Of a DNA stretch of 64,000 nt, positions 9,158-18,089 are shown in pieces. Within the stretch, counting starts at the first letter, position 1. Each line of letters begins with the position of its first letter. Below the pieces are notes generated by a model. It saw nothing but the letters and a program-made list of their open reading frames with translations. It was not told the origin of the DNA and did not search any database. Made by a program: the position numbers and the translations under genes. Origin of the DNA: Afipia sp. P52-10 (GTDB lineage Bacteria > Pseudomonadota > Alphaproteobacteria > Rhizobiales > Xanthobacteraceae); the NCBI RefSeq assembly GCF_000516555.1, contig NZ_AZSJ01000003.1, forward strand, positions 381,959 to 445,958, given 5' to 3'.

Positions 9158-10489
9158 ATGGTCGAACCGATCATCTATTTCGCGATCGGTTTTCTGGTCT
9201 CGACCCTTCTGGGGCTCGCGATCGTGCCGCTGGTTCATAACCGCGCCGTGCGGTTGACCACGAAGCGTCTGGAAGCGGCTACGCCGATTTCGATGGCCGA
9301 AATCCAGGCGGACAAGGATCAGCTCCGGGCCGAGTTCGCAATGTCCGCACGACGGCTTGAAATGAGCGTCGAGCAGCTCAAGGCCAAGACCACCAGTCAG
9401 CTCGCGGAACTGGGCAAGAAGTCCGATGCGATCAACCGCATGAAGTTCGAGCTCGGCGAGAAGAATGCAACGATCTTCCAGCTCGAGGCGCGCGAGAAAG
9501 CCATCAAGGAGCAGTTGCAGGCCACCGAGCAGGAATTCGCCACCAAGACCAACGCGCTGCATGCCGCAGAAGCGACCTTGGCCGAAAAGCAAGCCGAGCT
9601 GGCGAAGCTCGGCGTCGCGTTGACCGATCGCTCGCAGGCCGCAGAGGCGCGGCAGGTGGAGCTGGCGACCGTCGGCACCCAGGTCATCGCCCTGCAGCAG
9701 CGCGTCAACGACGCCGAGCGGGAGTTCACCGAGGCGCAGCAGAAACTTGCTCAGCAACGCGACGAATCCAGCGTCGCCTCACGCGACCTCGATGCCGCTC
9801 GCGGACGGCTGGAGAGCCTCGCGTCGCGAGTCGGCGAGCTGGAAACGCAACTCACCGCTCAGACCAAGGAGGCCGAAGCGCTCGGCGCGCGCGCAGCCGA
9901 TCTCGAGAATCGCCTCGCGACCCAAGGCAAACTGCTGGCCGAACGCGGCATCGAGAACCATCAGCTTCGCCAGCAGCTCGAAGGCCAATCTCCATCAGCC
10001 ACACCCGGCGCGAGCGATACAGTCGAATCGTCGGCACTTGAGGCGCTTCGCGCCGAAAAGACCCGGCTTGAGCAGGAACTGGCGACCGCACGCGACGAAC
10101 GCAGCGCCGTGATGCGCGAACTGAACAGCATCAAGGCCCAGACCGAGACCGCGTGGGCGACCGAACGGATGGAGAATGCCGTTCTGCGTGAACGCATCAA
10201 TGACATCGCCGCGGAAGTCGCCAAGCTTGCGATCACGCTGGAGGGACCGGATTCTCCGATCGAGGCGATCCTCGCGGTGGAGGCGCGCCCCGAACAGGTC
10301 CACGCCGAAGGCAAGCAGACGGACGAGAGGCCGGCGGGCGTACCGAATGCCGCCAACGCCAACAAGCCGGCTCCGGCGCCCTCTACGCCTGATGCTCCGA
10401 CGGCCAAGGCTGGAACGAAGGGCGGCACACTGGCTGACCGCATTCGCGCCCTGCAGAACCAGGTCTCCCGGACCCAGCAGGCACAATAG
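9158..10489 (+). CDS. Membrane-anchored coiled-coil protein of unknown function
   Basis: 443 residues. An N-terminal transmembrane helix (about 4-27, IIYFAIGFLVSTLLGLAIV) is followed by a very long heptad-rich stretch (about 40-350) dominated by Glu, Gln, Ala and Lys, then a Pro/Ala-rich tail and a short basic helix (ADRIRALQNQVSRTQQ). The start is the ATG at 9158 behind CGGAG. The layout suggests a structural or tethering protein spanning the periplasm or cytoplasm, in the style of a septum or polar scaffold. I recognise no enzymatic domain. The gene stands alone between DUF1134 and tRNA-Val. Confidence 0.7.
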   Translation: MVEPIIYFAIGFLVSTLLGLAIVPLVHNRAVRLTTKRLEAATPISMAEIQADKDQLRAEFAMSARRLEMSVEQLKAKTTSQLAELGKKSDAINRMKFELGEKNATIFQLEAREKAIKEQLQATEQEFATKTNALHAAEATLAEKQAELAKLGVALTDRSQAAEARQVELATVGTQVIALQQRVNDAEREFTEAQQKLAQQRDESSVASRDLDAARGRLESLASRVGELETQLTAQTKEAEALGARAADLENRLATQGKLLAERGIENHQLRQQLEGQSPSATPGASDTVESSALEALRAEKTRLEQELATARDERSAVMRELNSIKAQTETAWATERMENAVLRERINDIAAEVAKLAITLEGPDSPIEAILAVEARPEQVHAEGKQTDERPAGVPNAANANKPAPAPSTPDAPTAKAGTKGGTLADRIRALQNQVSRTQQAQ

Positions 10490-10554
10490 AGTCGGCGCGG
10501 AGGCCACCGGCTTCCAGATCAATCGCGAGACGCAGAGATTTCCGGTGTCTTCCC

Positions 10555-10583
10555 TTGACACCCTACCCCTGCGCTTCGTAAAT
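10555..10583 (+). promoter_or_regulatory. Probable promoter of tRNA-Val
   Basis: An exact TTGACA -35 hexamer (10555-10560) is followed after 17 nt by GTAAAT (10578-10583) as a weak -10 element, placing initiation a few bases before the mature tRNA 5' end at 10599. The -35 match is strong; the -10 assignment is tentative. Confidence 0.5.
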
Positions 10584-10598
10584 CGGCCGCTCAAGACC

Positions 10599-10673
10599 GG
10601 GCGCTTAGCTCAGCGGGAGAGCGTTCCCTTCACACGGGAGAGGTCATAGGTTCAATCCCTATAGCGCCCACCA
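10599..10673 (+). tRNA. tRNA-Val (CAC anticodon)
   Basis: A full cloverleaf can be drawn. The acceptor stem GGGCGCT pairs with AGCGCCC. The D arm is GCTC...GAGC. The anticodon stem TTCCC/GGGAG encloses the loop TTCACAC with anticodon CAC, and the T arm CTATAGG-type stem carries TTCAATC. The discriminator A and CCA are encoded, which gives 75 nt. It reads GUG valine codons. A promoter-like TTGACA lies upstream and an intrinsic terminator directly downstream, so it is probably transcribed alone. Confidence 0.97.
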
Positions 10674-10675
10674 TC

Positions 10676-10700
10676 AAAAGCCTCTGTTTTCAAGGCTTTT
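10676..10700 (+). terminator. Intrinsic terminator of tRNA-Val
   Basis: An 8-bp stem AAAAGCCT/AGGCTTTT with a 9-nt loop begins 2 nt after the CCA end. The descending arm ends in TTTT, as expected for a Rho-independent terminator. Confidence 0.75.
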
Positions 10701-10856
10701 CCCCGCACCGACCCACTAAACGACAAATCCGACGCCGAAAGCCTCCCGAACACTGCGGACAATTCGGGGAATTGTCGCCTTAACCGATGCCCACTCAATG
10801 CCCGCATGGCTGGAACGCGCAAAGCTCCGCTTTTCACGAGAACCCGGTTGGTATGC

Positions 10857-10886
10857 AAAAAGGCCGCAGCACAGGAGCTGCGGCCT
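10857..10886 (-). terminator. Intrinsic terminator of the ThDP-dependent enzyme gene
   Basis: A perfect 10-bp stem AGGCCGCAGC/GCTGCGGCCT with a 6-nt loop. Read on the minus strand it ends in a run of U (plus strand 10857-10860 is AAAA). It lies 30 nt beyond the stop codon at 10917. Confidence 0.85.
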
Positions 10887-10916
10887 TCGAACCGATGACG
10901 GTCGCCGCCCTCGGCG

Positions 10917-12461
10917 TCACATGAGGACTTCGATCAGTCGCGGTCCCGGGGTCTTCACCGAGTTGGCCAGCTCCTTGTGGAAGTCCTCGGCATTGGAGAC
11001 CGAAACGCCCGGCACGCCCATGCCCTTGGCTAGCGAAACCCAGTCGAGCGCCGGACGGTCGAGGTTGAGCATGTCCACCGCTTTCTTGCCCGGCGAGCCG
11101 GCCTGTACGTTGGTGAACTCGCCCTTCAGAATCTCGTAGGTGCGATTGGCGAAGATGACCGTCGTGATGTCCAGCTGCTCACGCGCCTGGGTCCACAGCG
11201 ACTGCAGCGTGTACATCGCGCTGCCGTCACCTTCGAGCGCGATCACGCGGCGATCCGGACAGGCAACGGCAGCCCCCGTCGCAACCGGCGTGCCGTAGCC
11301 GATCGAACCGCCCATGTTCTGTAGCCAGTCATGCGGCTTCGCACCGGCGGTGGGCGCGAAGAACGCACGGCCGGTGGTGACCGCCTCATCGACGACGATC
11401 GCATTCTCCGGGATCGCCGCAGCGATCGCTGCTGCGATCGATGCATGCGTCAGCGCGCCGGTCGGCTTGACGATCTCCGCATGCTGCTGTGGCTTGGCGT
11501 CGGACGGCTTGGCGCCGACGGCATCTGCAAGTGCTTGCAGGCTGCCGATACAATCACCCCCGATCTCGCAGAGCGAGTGCACCTTCGCGCCATCGGCCTT
11601 GAGCAGGCTCGGCTTGTCCGGATAGGCAAAGAACGCCACCGGCTCCACCGCTTCGACCAGGATGATGTGGCGGAAATCCTTCAGCGTGTTGACAGCGAGA
11701 TCAACCACGTACGGTACACGATCGATCGAGTAGCGGCCTGCACCGCGGGCCATGCGAGGATTCGAGCCCTGCGCCATCACCTTGGCTCCGGTCTTGCCGG
11801 AGATCTGCGCGGCCAGCGCCAGCCCATCCTCACGCAAGGCGCGGTGCGACATCAGGATCAGCGTCGGCTCGCCACTCTTCAGGATCTTCGCCGCGTTGTC
11901 GACGGCCGTGCCCGAGAGCGCGGCGCGTTGGGAAATCTCGCCGACTTCGGCGAAGCCATCGGCTTCGTTCCACGCCGTATCCGCAGGCAGGATCAGCGTG
12001 GCGATCTGACCAGGCGCAGCACTGGCGGCGGCGATCGCGGCAGCCCCATCCCGCGCCACGGACTTGGCATTCGGCGAGGTTCGCACCCAGGCCGACACCG
12101 GACGCGCCAAACCCTCGATATCGGAGGTCAACGGTGCGTTGTGTTCGATATGATAGGTCGCGTGCTGGCCGACGATGTTGACGATGCCGGATGACGCTTT
12201 CTTGGCGTTATGGAGATTGGCGATACCGTTGCCGAGGCCAGGACCGAGATGCAGCAGGGTCGAAGCCGGCGTGCCTTTCATCCGGTAATATCCATCGGCT
12301 GCGCCGGTCACGACGCCTTCGAACAGGCCGAGCACGCACCGCATTCCATCGACCCGGTCGAGCGCCGAGACGAAGTGCATTTCGGATGTCCCGGGATTGG
12401 TGAAACAGACGTCCACTTTGCCCGCAACCAGCGTCCTCACCAGGCTTTCTGCACCATTCAT
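10917..12461 (-). CDS. Thiamine diphosphate-dependent enzyme, acetolactate synthase/benzoylformate decarboxylase-like
   Basis: A 514-residue ThDP enzyme with the N-terminal PYR domain (FTNPGTSEMHF; catalytic Glu in GLFEGVVTGAADGY), a central domain, and the C-terminal PP domain with the Mg-ThDP motif starting EGDGSAMY. The start at 12461 (MNGAESLVR) is a standard family N-terminus; the frame extends 25 codons further without conserved sequence. The usual annotation is acetolactate synthase large subunit, but it lacks a neighbouring small subunit and no FAD-specific features are evident. A 2-oxoacid decarboxylase or C-C lyase is therefore at least as likely. Substrate unknown; monocistronic, with its own terminator. 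Confidence 0.8.
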   Translation of the reverse strand: MNGAESLVRTLVAGKVDVCFTNPGTSEMHFVSALDRVDGMRCVLGLFEGVVTGAADGYYRMKGTPASTLLHLGPGLGNGIANLHNAKKASSGIVNIVGQHATYHIEHNAPLTSDIEGLARPVSAWVRTSPNAKSVARDGAAAIAAASAAPGQIATLILPADTAWNEADGFAEVGEISQRAALSGTAVDNAAKILKSGEPTLILMSHRALREDGLALAAQISGKTGAKVMAQGSNPRMARGAGRYSIDRVPYVVDLAVNTLKDFRHIILVEAVEPVAFFAYPDKPSLLKADGAKVHSLCEIGGDCIGSLQALADAVGAKPSDAKPQQHAEIVKPTGALTHASIAAAIAAAIPENAIVVDEAVTTGRAFFAPTAGAKPHDWLQNMGGSIGYGTPVATGAAVACPDRRVIALEGDGSAMYTLQSLWTQAREQLDITTVIFANRTYEILKGEFTNVQAGSPGKKAVDMLNLDRPALDWVSLAKGMGVPGVSVSNAEDFHKELANSVKTPGPRLIEVLM

Positions 12462-12745
12462 GGCTGCACCATTGCTTTCATTGTTATATCGGATGGCTCC
12501 GATCACGAAAAAATCATCCTTCGCCAGCCCCGTCAAACACTTTACCCGAGCGGCTCAAGCGCTTGATTTGCCGCCCTTCTGACGAAGAAAGCGAGGGACC
12601 GCATGTCGCGCGGCCAAGCGTAGCGCCGGCTCGACGCACCCTGGCGCAGCTTGCGGAATCTCGCGAATTGTGGCCTTTCTCCGTCATAGCGACGACAATC
12701 ATATGTTCGTAGAATGCATCGTTTGAATTGCAGATGAGGACAGGA

Positions 12746-13336
12746 ATGAGACGGCTGCTGGCTTTCATGGTGATCGCAATGGCTTTCGGCCTGGCACCGG
12801 CCAAAGCGCAAGTTGACGATCCTGACTTCCTGACCGGCGGCTCCCCGCTCAGCAAGCGTTACCAGTTCTTCGGCGGCGGCAGCAGCTCGCAGGGACCGGT
12901 GCAGCGCACCACGGTCAACGTCGCCGGCAACTACAAGCCTGGCAGCATTCTGGTGAACACCGCCGAACGCCGTCTCTACTTCATGCTCGGCAACGGCCAG
13001 GCAATCCGCTACGGCATCGGCGTCGGCCGCGATGGCTTCCGCTGGGGCGGGGTGCATCGGGTGACCGCGAAAAAGGAATGGCCATCGTGGACACCGCCGG
13101 CGCAGATGCTGCGCCGTCGTCCCGATCTGCCGCGGCACATGAAGGGCGGCGAGGACAACCCGCTCGGCGCGCGCGCGATGTATCTCGGTTCGACCCTGTA
13201 TCGCATCCACGGCTCCAATGAACCGGAAACCATCGGCCAGGCGGTCTCATCCGGCTGCTTCCGCATGACCAATGCCGATGTCATCGATCTCTATAACCGC
13301 GTGCAGGTCGGTGCGACGGTCATCGTCAAGAACTGA
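12746..13336 (+). CDS. L,D-transpeptidase (YkuD domain)
   Basis: A 196-residue exported enzyme of the kind that crosslinks peptidoglycan (3-3 bonds) or attaches proteins to it in the periplasm. There is a signal peptide (about 1-22, ending PAKAQ), then a YkuD domain with the catalytic His in RIHGSNEPETIG and the catalytic Cys in SSGCFRM. The ATG at 12746 is preferred over the one at 12734 because GAGGA precedes it at 12736-12740. It ends in an intrinsic terminator. Confidence 0.93.
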   Translation: MRRLLAFMVIAMAFGLAPAKAQVDDPDFLTGGSPLSKRYQFFGGGSSSQGPVQRTTVNVAGNYKPGSILVNTAERRLYFMLGNGQAIRYGIGVGRDGFRWGGVHRVTAKKEWPSWTPPAQMLRRRPDLPRHMKGGEDNPLGARAMYLGSTLYRIHGSNEPETIGQAVSSGCFRMTNADVIDLYNRVQVGATVIVKN

Positions 13337-13363
13337 TCGCAGCCTGCGGCTGCATGAATGAGA

Positions 13364-13389
13364 AAGGCCGGCCTCGTGCCGGCTTTTTT
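13364..13389 (+). terminator. Intrinsic terminator of the L,D-transpeptidase gene
   Basis: A GCCGGC/GCCGGC stem (13367-13372 and 13378-13383) with a 5-nt loop, extended by AAG at its base, followed by TTTTTTC. It starts 27 nt after the stop codon. Confidence 0.9.
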
Positions 13390-13554
13390 CTTGGGCCGTT
13401 CTTTTCAGCTATTCCCTCGGGCCCCTTTCTTGAGCGTTTCTTGCATGATTCTCGGCGCCCCAACGATCGCCTAGTTTCGGTACTTGATCCGAGCCTGCCC
13501 TCTTGTGAAAAACAGATATTCGATCTTTCGGACCCCGCCTACCAGGGATGGACG

Positions 13555-14361
13555 ATGATCCGCTGCTTCACCCGTGCCGCATTCTGCATCGTCTTCCCTC
13601 TTGCTGTCGGGACGGCCATCGCCGCATTATCCCTCGAACGGGCTGCCCATGCGCAGCGGATCATCTCCTCACAGCAAGAGAAGAAGACCTTCACCGACGC
13701 CGAAATCGCCGACGGCTTTTTCCGCGTCGCATTCGGCGCCGAATTCCATCTCGCCGGCCGTGTGGACCGCATCCGCAAGTACGACAAGCCGGTCCGCGTC
13801 TTCATCGACAACCGAGCAAGCCCCGACCGCCGCAGCCGACTGCGCGATATCATCGCCGATATCGCGCATCGGATCGAACATCTCGACATCGCGGCGACGG
13901 ACGTTCGTGAGACAGCCGACATCATCGTCACCCTGGTCCGCGATCGTGACCTGCACAAGACCATCACGTCGTTCTACGGCAGCGATCGCGCCAAGGAGAT
14001 CCGCAGGGCGATCAACCCGCAATGCCTCTCGAGTTTCACCAAGGACGACAGTTTTGCGATCATCCATTCGAATGTGATCCTAGCGGTCGATGCTGGCCGC
14101 TTCGTCTTCGCCGATTGTGCCTATGAGGAGTTGCTGCAAGCGCTCGGTCCGATCAACGATACCGACGCCGTGCCCTGGACGACCTTCAACGACGACGTCA
14201 GCATGGATCACTTCGGCATCTACGATCAGTACCTGCTCAACATCCTCTACCATCCGGCAGTGAAGCCGGGCATGTCGGTGGAGGAGGTCAAGGCTCTCCT
14301 GCCACAAATTCTACCGCAGGTGCGGGCCTGGGTCGGCAAGATCAACGGGCTCGCCAACTGA
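13555..14361 (+). CDS. DUF2927 domain exported protein
   Basis: 268 residues with an N-terminal signal sequence (hydrophobic to about residue 33, ending AHAQ). The DUF2927 region begins around TDAEIADGFFRVAFGAEF and contains repeated acidic-basic segments such as VRVFIDNRASPDRR. I place the start at the ATG at 13555; the open frame continues upstream through the preceding terminator, so the longer version is not real. The family is common in alphaproteobacteria, has no known activity, and is probably periplasmic. Confidence 0.82.
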   Translation: MIRCFTRAAFCIVFPLAVGTAIAALSLERAAHAQRIISSQQEKKTFTDAEIADGFFRVAFGAEFHLAGRVDRIRKYDKPVRVFIDNRASPDRRSRLRDIIADIAHRIEHLDIAATDVRETADIIVTLVRDRDLHKTITSFYGSDRAKEIRRAINPQCLSSFTKDDSFAIIHSNVILAVDAGRFVFADCAYEELLQALGPINDTDAVPWTTFNDDVSMDHFGIYDQYLLNILYHPAVKPGMSVEEVKALLPQILPQVRAWVGKINGLAN

Positions 14362-14376
14362 GCCTGCCGCACCCGA

Positions 14377-15510
14377 TCACGTCTTCGGTGTCTTGCAGAT
14401 CGCTTTCAGCGCAGCCCACTCGGCCGGCGTGAGAAGCGGAGGCTCGCTCGGCTTGCGGTCCTCCTCGGTCATCCGCGCCAGGCGATCTTCCGAAAATGGA
14501 TGACTCGACATCAGCGACAGGCCCTTACCCTTCTCCTTGCCGGTGATGCGCAGCAGAAATTCGCCCATCGGCTTCGGGGAGCGGCCGAGCTTGTGCATGA
14601 TCTCGATGGTCGAGGCGTCGGCGCTGCGCTCGGATTCGCGCGAGTGTGAAGCCTGGAAAAGCTCACGGCTGGCAAAAATAATCGCGCTGGAGCCAGTGAT
14701 ATCCCCGAACAGCAAACCGATCAGAAACGAGGTGCCGCCATTATAGATCATGTTGCGGAGACCATCGCGATTCTTCACATGGCCGAGCTCGTGCGCCAAG
14801 ACGCCGGCAAGCTCATCGGCGTTCTCAGCCTTGTCCAACAGTCCTTCGAACACGTAGATCTTGCCGCCCGGAAGGGCGATGGCATTGGCGATCGGATTGG
14901 CGATCACAGCCGCGTCCGCCGTCGCATCGATCCCGCCGGCGATCCGCAATGTCTGGAGCAGCTTGTCAAATGCGGCGCGTCCGGCCGGGTTCTGACAGGA
15001 CTTTCCGTCGAAAATCACCTTCACCTGCTTGTCGGCGACATCGCCGAGCCGCTTCTCCACCGAGTAAGGAATGAGCGGCGTCAGCCGGTTTGCGGCGATC
15101 GGCACCACATACAAAACCATCAGCCCAATCGATGCGAGCGCTGCGGCCGACCAGCCGACGATCGCGGCGACGCCTCGGGCGCCGGGCATGTCCGCGTCTA
15201 GCGACGGGCAACGAGTGGCGAGCTCTGCAGCCAGCGCCGGATCACGGATCTCGAGACGCGATAACGACGGCGCCGAGACACACATCACCCGCAACACGCC
15301 CGCAGGACCGTCGGCGCGGCGAATATCGGCGTAGCGCCAGGATGCGACGGTGTCTCCGGCCTCCTGAATCCGGCACTGCTCATCGAAATGCAACGTCACG
15401 TTTCGTCGGCGATTGGACGTCCCGTCGAGCCATGTCACTGGAGCGAGCGCGGCCATATCGGTTTTGGCAGCGGCACCGTCCGTAGCGGAATCGCCTTCCG
15501 TCTCAGACAA
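14377..15510 (-). CDS. M48 family zinc metallopeptidase
   Basis: 377 residues. An N-terminal cytoplasmic segment (about 1-105) is followed by one hydrophobic helix (about 112-140) and then the M48 peptidase domain with the zinc motif HELGH (LAGVLAHELGHVKNRDG) and a downstream ESERSAD that supplies the third ligand. It probably acts on the outer side of the inner membrane. The start is a TTG at 15510 behind GGAGG; an in-frame ATG at 15456 is the alternative. Only 3 nt separate it from the YjgN-type gene, and the two are surely co-transcribed. Confidence 0.88.
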   Translation of the reverse strand: MSETEGDSATDGAAAKTDMAALAPVTWLDGTSNRRRNVTLHFDEQCRIQEAGDTVASWRYADIRRADGPAGVLRVMCVSAPSLSRLEIRDPALAAELATRCPSLDADMPGARGVAAIVGWSAAALASIGLMVLYVVPIAANRLTPLIPYSVEKRLGDVADKQVKVIFDGKSCQNPAGRAAFDKLLQTLRIAGGIDATADAAVIANPIANAIALPGGKIYVFEGLLDKAENADELAGVLAHELGHVKNRDGLRNMIYNGGTSFLIGLLFGDITGSSAIIFASRELFQASHSRESERSADASTIEIMHKLGRSPKPMGEFLLRITGKEKGKGLSLMSSHPFSEDRLARMTEEDRKPSEPPLLTPAEWAALKAICKTPKT

Positions 15511-15513
15511 GTC

Positions 15514-16656
15514 TCACAGTCCTCCAACGTCCAGGCCATCGGAAAATCCTTCGCCGATGGCGTTGGCGAGTTCTCCCTTTGCGGCAACATTGGCGGCTGC
15601 CTCGATACCGTGCACGGTGACGGATGAGACCGCACGCTGCCAAAGATCGCGGACCAGATATAGACGGATGACCACGTTCAGCATCATCGCCCAGACCAGA
15701 TAGCCGACCACGGCCAGCGCAATGAACGGAATGCTGGTGAGCAGATCGATGTTGGAGAACAACGTATCGTCGATCGGCTGCGCCGTCATGGTCGCCACGA
15801 TCACCACCGCGACGGCGAGATAGACGGCGAGCACGGCCAGCAACAAGAGCACCCATCCGATCGTCTTCCAGTACAGTCCGATGAGCTGCCCCTTGCGCAG
15901 GTTCGATTCGAGGCTGATGCCGCCGAGACGCAGGCCGCTCAACCACCAGCGCATCTGCACCGCCTTGAACGCCGCATAGACGAACGGAGTTGCGACAAAG
16001 ACATACAGCGCAAACGGGGTCAGCAGCCAGAGCCACCAGCCGCGTTTGAAGAAGTCCCAGCCACGGCCTGCGAAGCTGCCCTGCAGATCACCATAATGGG
16101 TGTTCTGCATCTTGTAGCGCTCGAGCGCCGCGTCCCGCCAGGGCAGCGCGATGCCAAGCGTCAGCACCACAGCCAAGCTCCAAAGCGACGCACGCAAGGC
16201 ATAGTTCCAGCCCGAACCCGTCATCCAGAAGCGGACGCCGCGCCAGACGGTGCGTGTCATGCGGTAGCGGCGCGCTCGATAGATCGCGAACTGGGTGAAG
16301 ACGTAGAAGAAGATCACCAGCGGCACGCTGGCGAAGGCTTGCAGCCGTTCCGCTTCCAAACCCACGATGAAATAGGCGAGGTAGACCGGCACGAGGATCG
16401 CCATCGCGATCAGGAATCCGATCAACAATTCCTTGCCGCGGCCGGTGTATTCGGCGCCGTCGCCATCGACGACCGTATGCGACCAGAGATGGCGGCGGAT
16501 ATCGGTTGTCAGCCAGAAGCGGTAAAAGCCGACGGTCATCAATTCCAGCCCCGCGCCGCGGGCGATCAGGCTGAGGAAGCTGCCGCGATCACCCGTGAAT
16601 GCCGCCTGGGCCTGTGTGCGCTCCGGCGGAAGCGGCGCGGTGGTCATCTGGTCCAT
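15514..16656 (-). CDS. YjgN (DUF898) family multi-spanning inner membrane protein
   Basis: 380 residues with about six to eight hydrophobic helices and the family features GLELMTVGFYRFWLTTDIRR and GSGWNYALRASLW. YjgN proteins are of unknown function. The gene is paired with an M48 peptidase 3 nt downstream, an arrangement that suggests a membrane-protein quality-control or processing unit (inference). The second Met (16647) is an equally good start. Confidence 0.85.
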   Translation of the reverse strand: MDQMTTAPLPPERTQAQAAFTGDRGSFLSLIARGAGLELMTVGFYRFWLTTDIRRHLWSHTVVDGDGAEYTGRGKELLIGFLIAMAILVPVYLAYFIVGLEAERLQAFASVPLVIFFYVFTQFAIYRARRYRMTRTVWRGVRFWMTGSGWNYALRASLWSLAVVLTLGIALPWRDAALERYKMQNTHYGDLQGSFAGRGWDFFKRGWWLWLLTPFALYVFVATPFVYAAFKAVQMRWWLSGLRLGGISLESNLRKGQLIGLYWKTIGWVLLLLAVLAVYLAVAVVIVATMTAQPIDDTLFSNIDLLTSIPFIALAVVGYLVWAMMLNVVIRLYLVRDLWQRAVSSVTVHGIEAAANVAAKGELANAIGEGFSDGLDVGGL

Positions 16657-16696
16657 AGACTGCCCAATCGTTTTGCGTCCCCATTCTCGTGGAGCG

Positions 16697-16750
16697 GATT
16701 TGACATTCGCATTTCACTGCGCTGCGGGCTCGGAAGGCGAATGTCAAACC
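16697..16750. repeat. Palindromic element 1 (inverted repeat)
   Basis: The arms TTTGACATTCGC (16699-16710) and GCGAATGTCAAA (16737-16748) are perfect inverted copies around a 26-nt loop; the match extends outward with one mismatch (GGATTT/GGGTTT). The element lies in the gap between the isovaleryl-CoA dehydrogenase and YjgN genes. Its arm resembles that of element 2 (core ACATT-C/T-GC), so the two look like relatives. Confidence 0.6.
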
Positions 16751-16776
16751 CGAAGCTCACCAAGCTACTATGTTTG

Positions 16777-16852
16777 CTAGTGGTTCTTTGATTCCAACAT
16801 TTGCAAGCGTCGCCGCCGCAATGGGATGCAAATGTCGGAATCGAATCACTAG
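16777..16852. repeat. Palindromic element 2 bounded by CTAGTG/CACTAG
   Basis: A 76-bp imperfect palindrome. The left arm starts CTAGTGGTTCTTTGATTCC and ends ACATTTGCA; the right arm starts TGCAAATGT and ends in CACTAG. The arms differ by two substitutions and one 3-nt indel. It resembles a REP- or MITE-like element and sits 24 nt from element 1. No transposase is present. Function unknown. Confidence 0.65.
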
Positions 16853-16895
16853 ATCTTTAGTCGCGAGACCCCAGACGCGGGTTCGATACGGCAGA

Positions 16896-18068
16896 TTATC
16901 CTAATTTGTCGAAAAGCTCGCGACCGATCAGCATTCGGCGGATTTCGCTAGTGCCCGCGCCGATCTCGTACAGCTTGGCATCGCGCAGCAGCCGACCGGT
17001 GGCGTAATCGTTGATGTAACCATTGCCGCCTAGAAGCTGGATCGCATCCAGCGCGCACTGGGTCGCCCGCTCCGCCGCGTAGAGGATGGCGCCCGCCGCA
17101 TCCTCGCGGGTGGTTTCGCCGCGATCGCAGGCCTTGGCCACCGCATAAACGTAGGCCCGGGCGGCGTTCATGGTGACATATATGTCGGCGATCTTGCCCT
17201 GGACCAGCTGGAACGTGCCGATCGGCTGGCCGAACTGCTTGCGCTCCTGCACGTAGGGCATCACTACATCCATGCAGGCCTGCATAATGCCGAGTGGCCC
17301 CGCCGCCAGCACCGCGCGCTCGTAGTCGAGGCCGGACATCAACACATTGACGCCTTTGCCGACCTCGCCGAGCACGTTCTCTTCCGGCACCTCGCAATCC
17401 TGGAACACCAGCTCGCAAGTGTCGGAGCCACGCATGCCGAGCTTGTCGAGCTTCTGCGCCGTGGAGAAGCCCTGCATTCCCTTCTCGATCAGGAAAGCGG
17501 TGATGCCGCGTGGGCCGGCATCGGGATCGGTCTTGGCGTAGACCACCAGCGTCTCGGCCACGGGGCCATTGGTGATCCACATCTTACCGCCATTGAGAAC
17601 GTAGCGGTCGCCCTTCTTGTCGGCTCGGGTGCGCATCGACACCACGTCGGAGCCCGCCCCCGGCTCCGACATCGCCAGCGCGCCGACATGTTCGCCTGAA
17701 ATCAGCTTCGGCAGGTATTTCCGCTTCTGGGCCTCGGTGCCGTTGCGTCGGATCTGGTTGACGCAGAGGTTGGAATGGGCGCCATAGGACAAGCCGACAG
17801 CGGCGGAGGCACGCGAAATCTCCTCCATCGCCACGCAGTGTTCGAGATAGCCGAGGCCTGCCCCGCCATACTCCTCCTCGACGGTGATCCCGTGCAGCCC
17901 AAGCGCACCGATCCTGGGCCAGAGATCCCGCGGAAAGGTATTGGTCTTGTCGATCTCCGCAGCGCGCGGAGCGATCTCGTTCGAGGCGAAATTCCAGACC
18001 GTCTCGCGGATCGCATCCGCCGTCTCACCCAGATCGAAATTGAACGCGCGCAACGAGTTGGCGATCAT
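16896..18068 (-). CDS. Isovaleryl-CoA dehydrogenase
   Basis: Flavoenzyme of leucine degradation converting isovaleryl-CoA to 3-methylcrotonyl-CoA and passing electrons to ETF. The 390-residue sequence follows the isovaleryl-CoA dehydrogenase pattern: [20 protein letters not shown], the FAD/substrate segment [16 protein letters not shown], and the catalytic base at the isovaleryl-specific site (Glu in [11 protein letters not shown]). The 376-type site of medium-chain enzymes is Ala here ([11 protein letters not shown]), as expected for this class. The other leucine-pathway genes (methylcrotonyl-CoA carboxylase) are not adjacent. It lies 21 nt downstream of another acyl-CoA dehydrogenase and is probably co-transcribed with it. 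Confidence 0.9.
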   Translation of the reverse strand: MIANSLRAFNFDLGETADAIRETVWNFASNEIAPRAAEIDKTNTFPRDLWPRIGALGLHGITVEEEYGGAGLGYLEHCVAMEEISRASAAVGLSYGAHSNLCVNQIRRNGTEAQKRKYLPKLISGEHVGALAMSEPGAGSDVVSMRTRADKKGDRYVLNGGKMWITNGPVAETLVVYAKTDPDAGPRGITAFLIEKGMQGFSTAQKLDKLGMRGSDTCELVFQDCEVPEENVLGEVGKGVNVLMSGLDYERAVLAAGPLGIMQACMDVVMPYVQERKQFGQPIGTFQLVQGKIADIYVTMNAARAYVYAVAKACDRGETTREDAAGAILYAAERATQCALDAIQLLGGNGYINDYATGRLLRDAKLYEIGAGTSEIRRMLIGRELFDKLG

Positions 18069-18089
18069 ATAAGTCTCCGTCGTCAGACT

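Noticed and set aside
10757-10777. GACAATT/AATTGTC hairpin downstream of the tRNA
   Set aside because: Seven base pairs, no U-run on either strand and no adjacent gene end that it would serve; the tRNA already has a better terminator.
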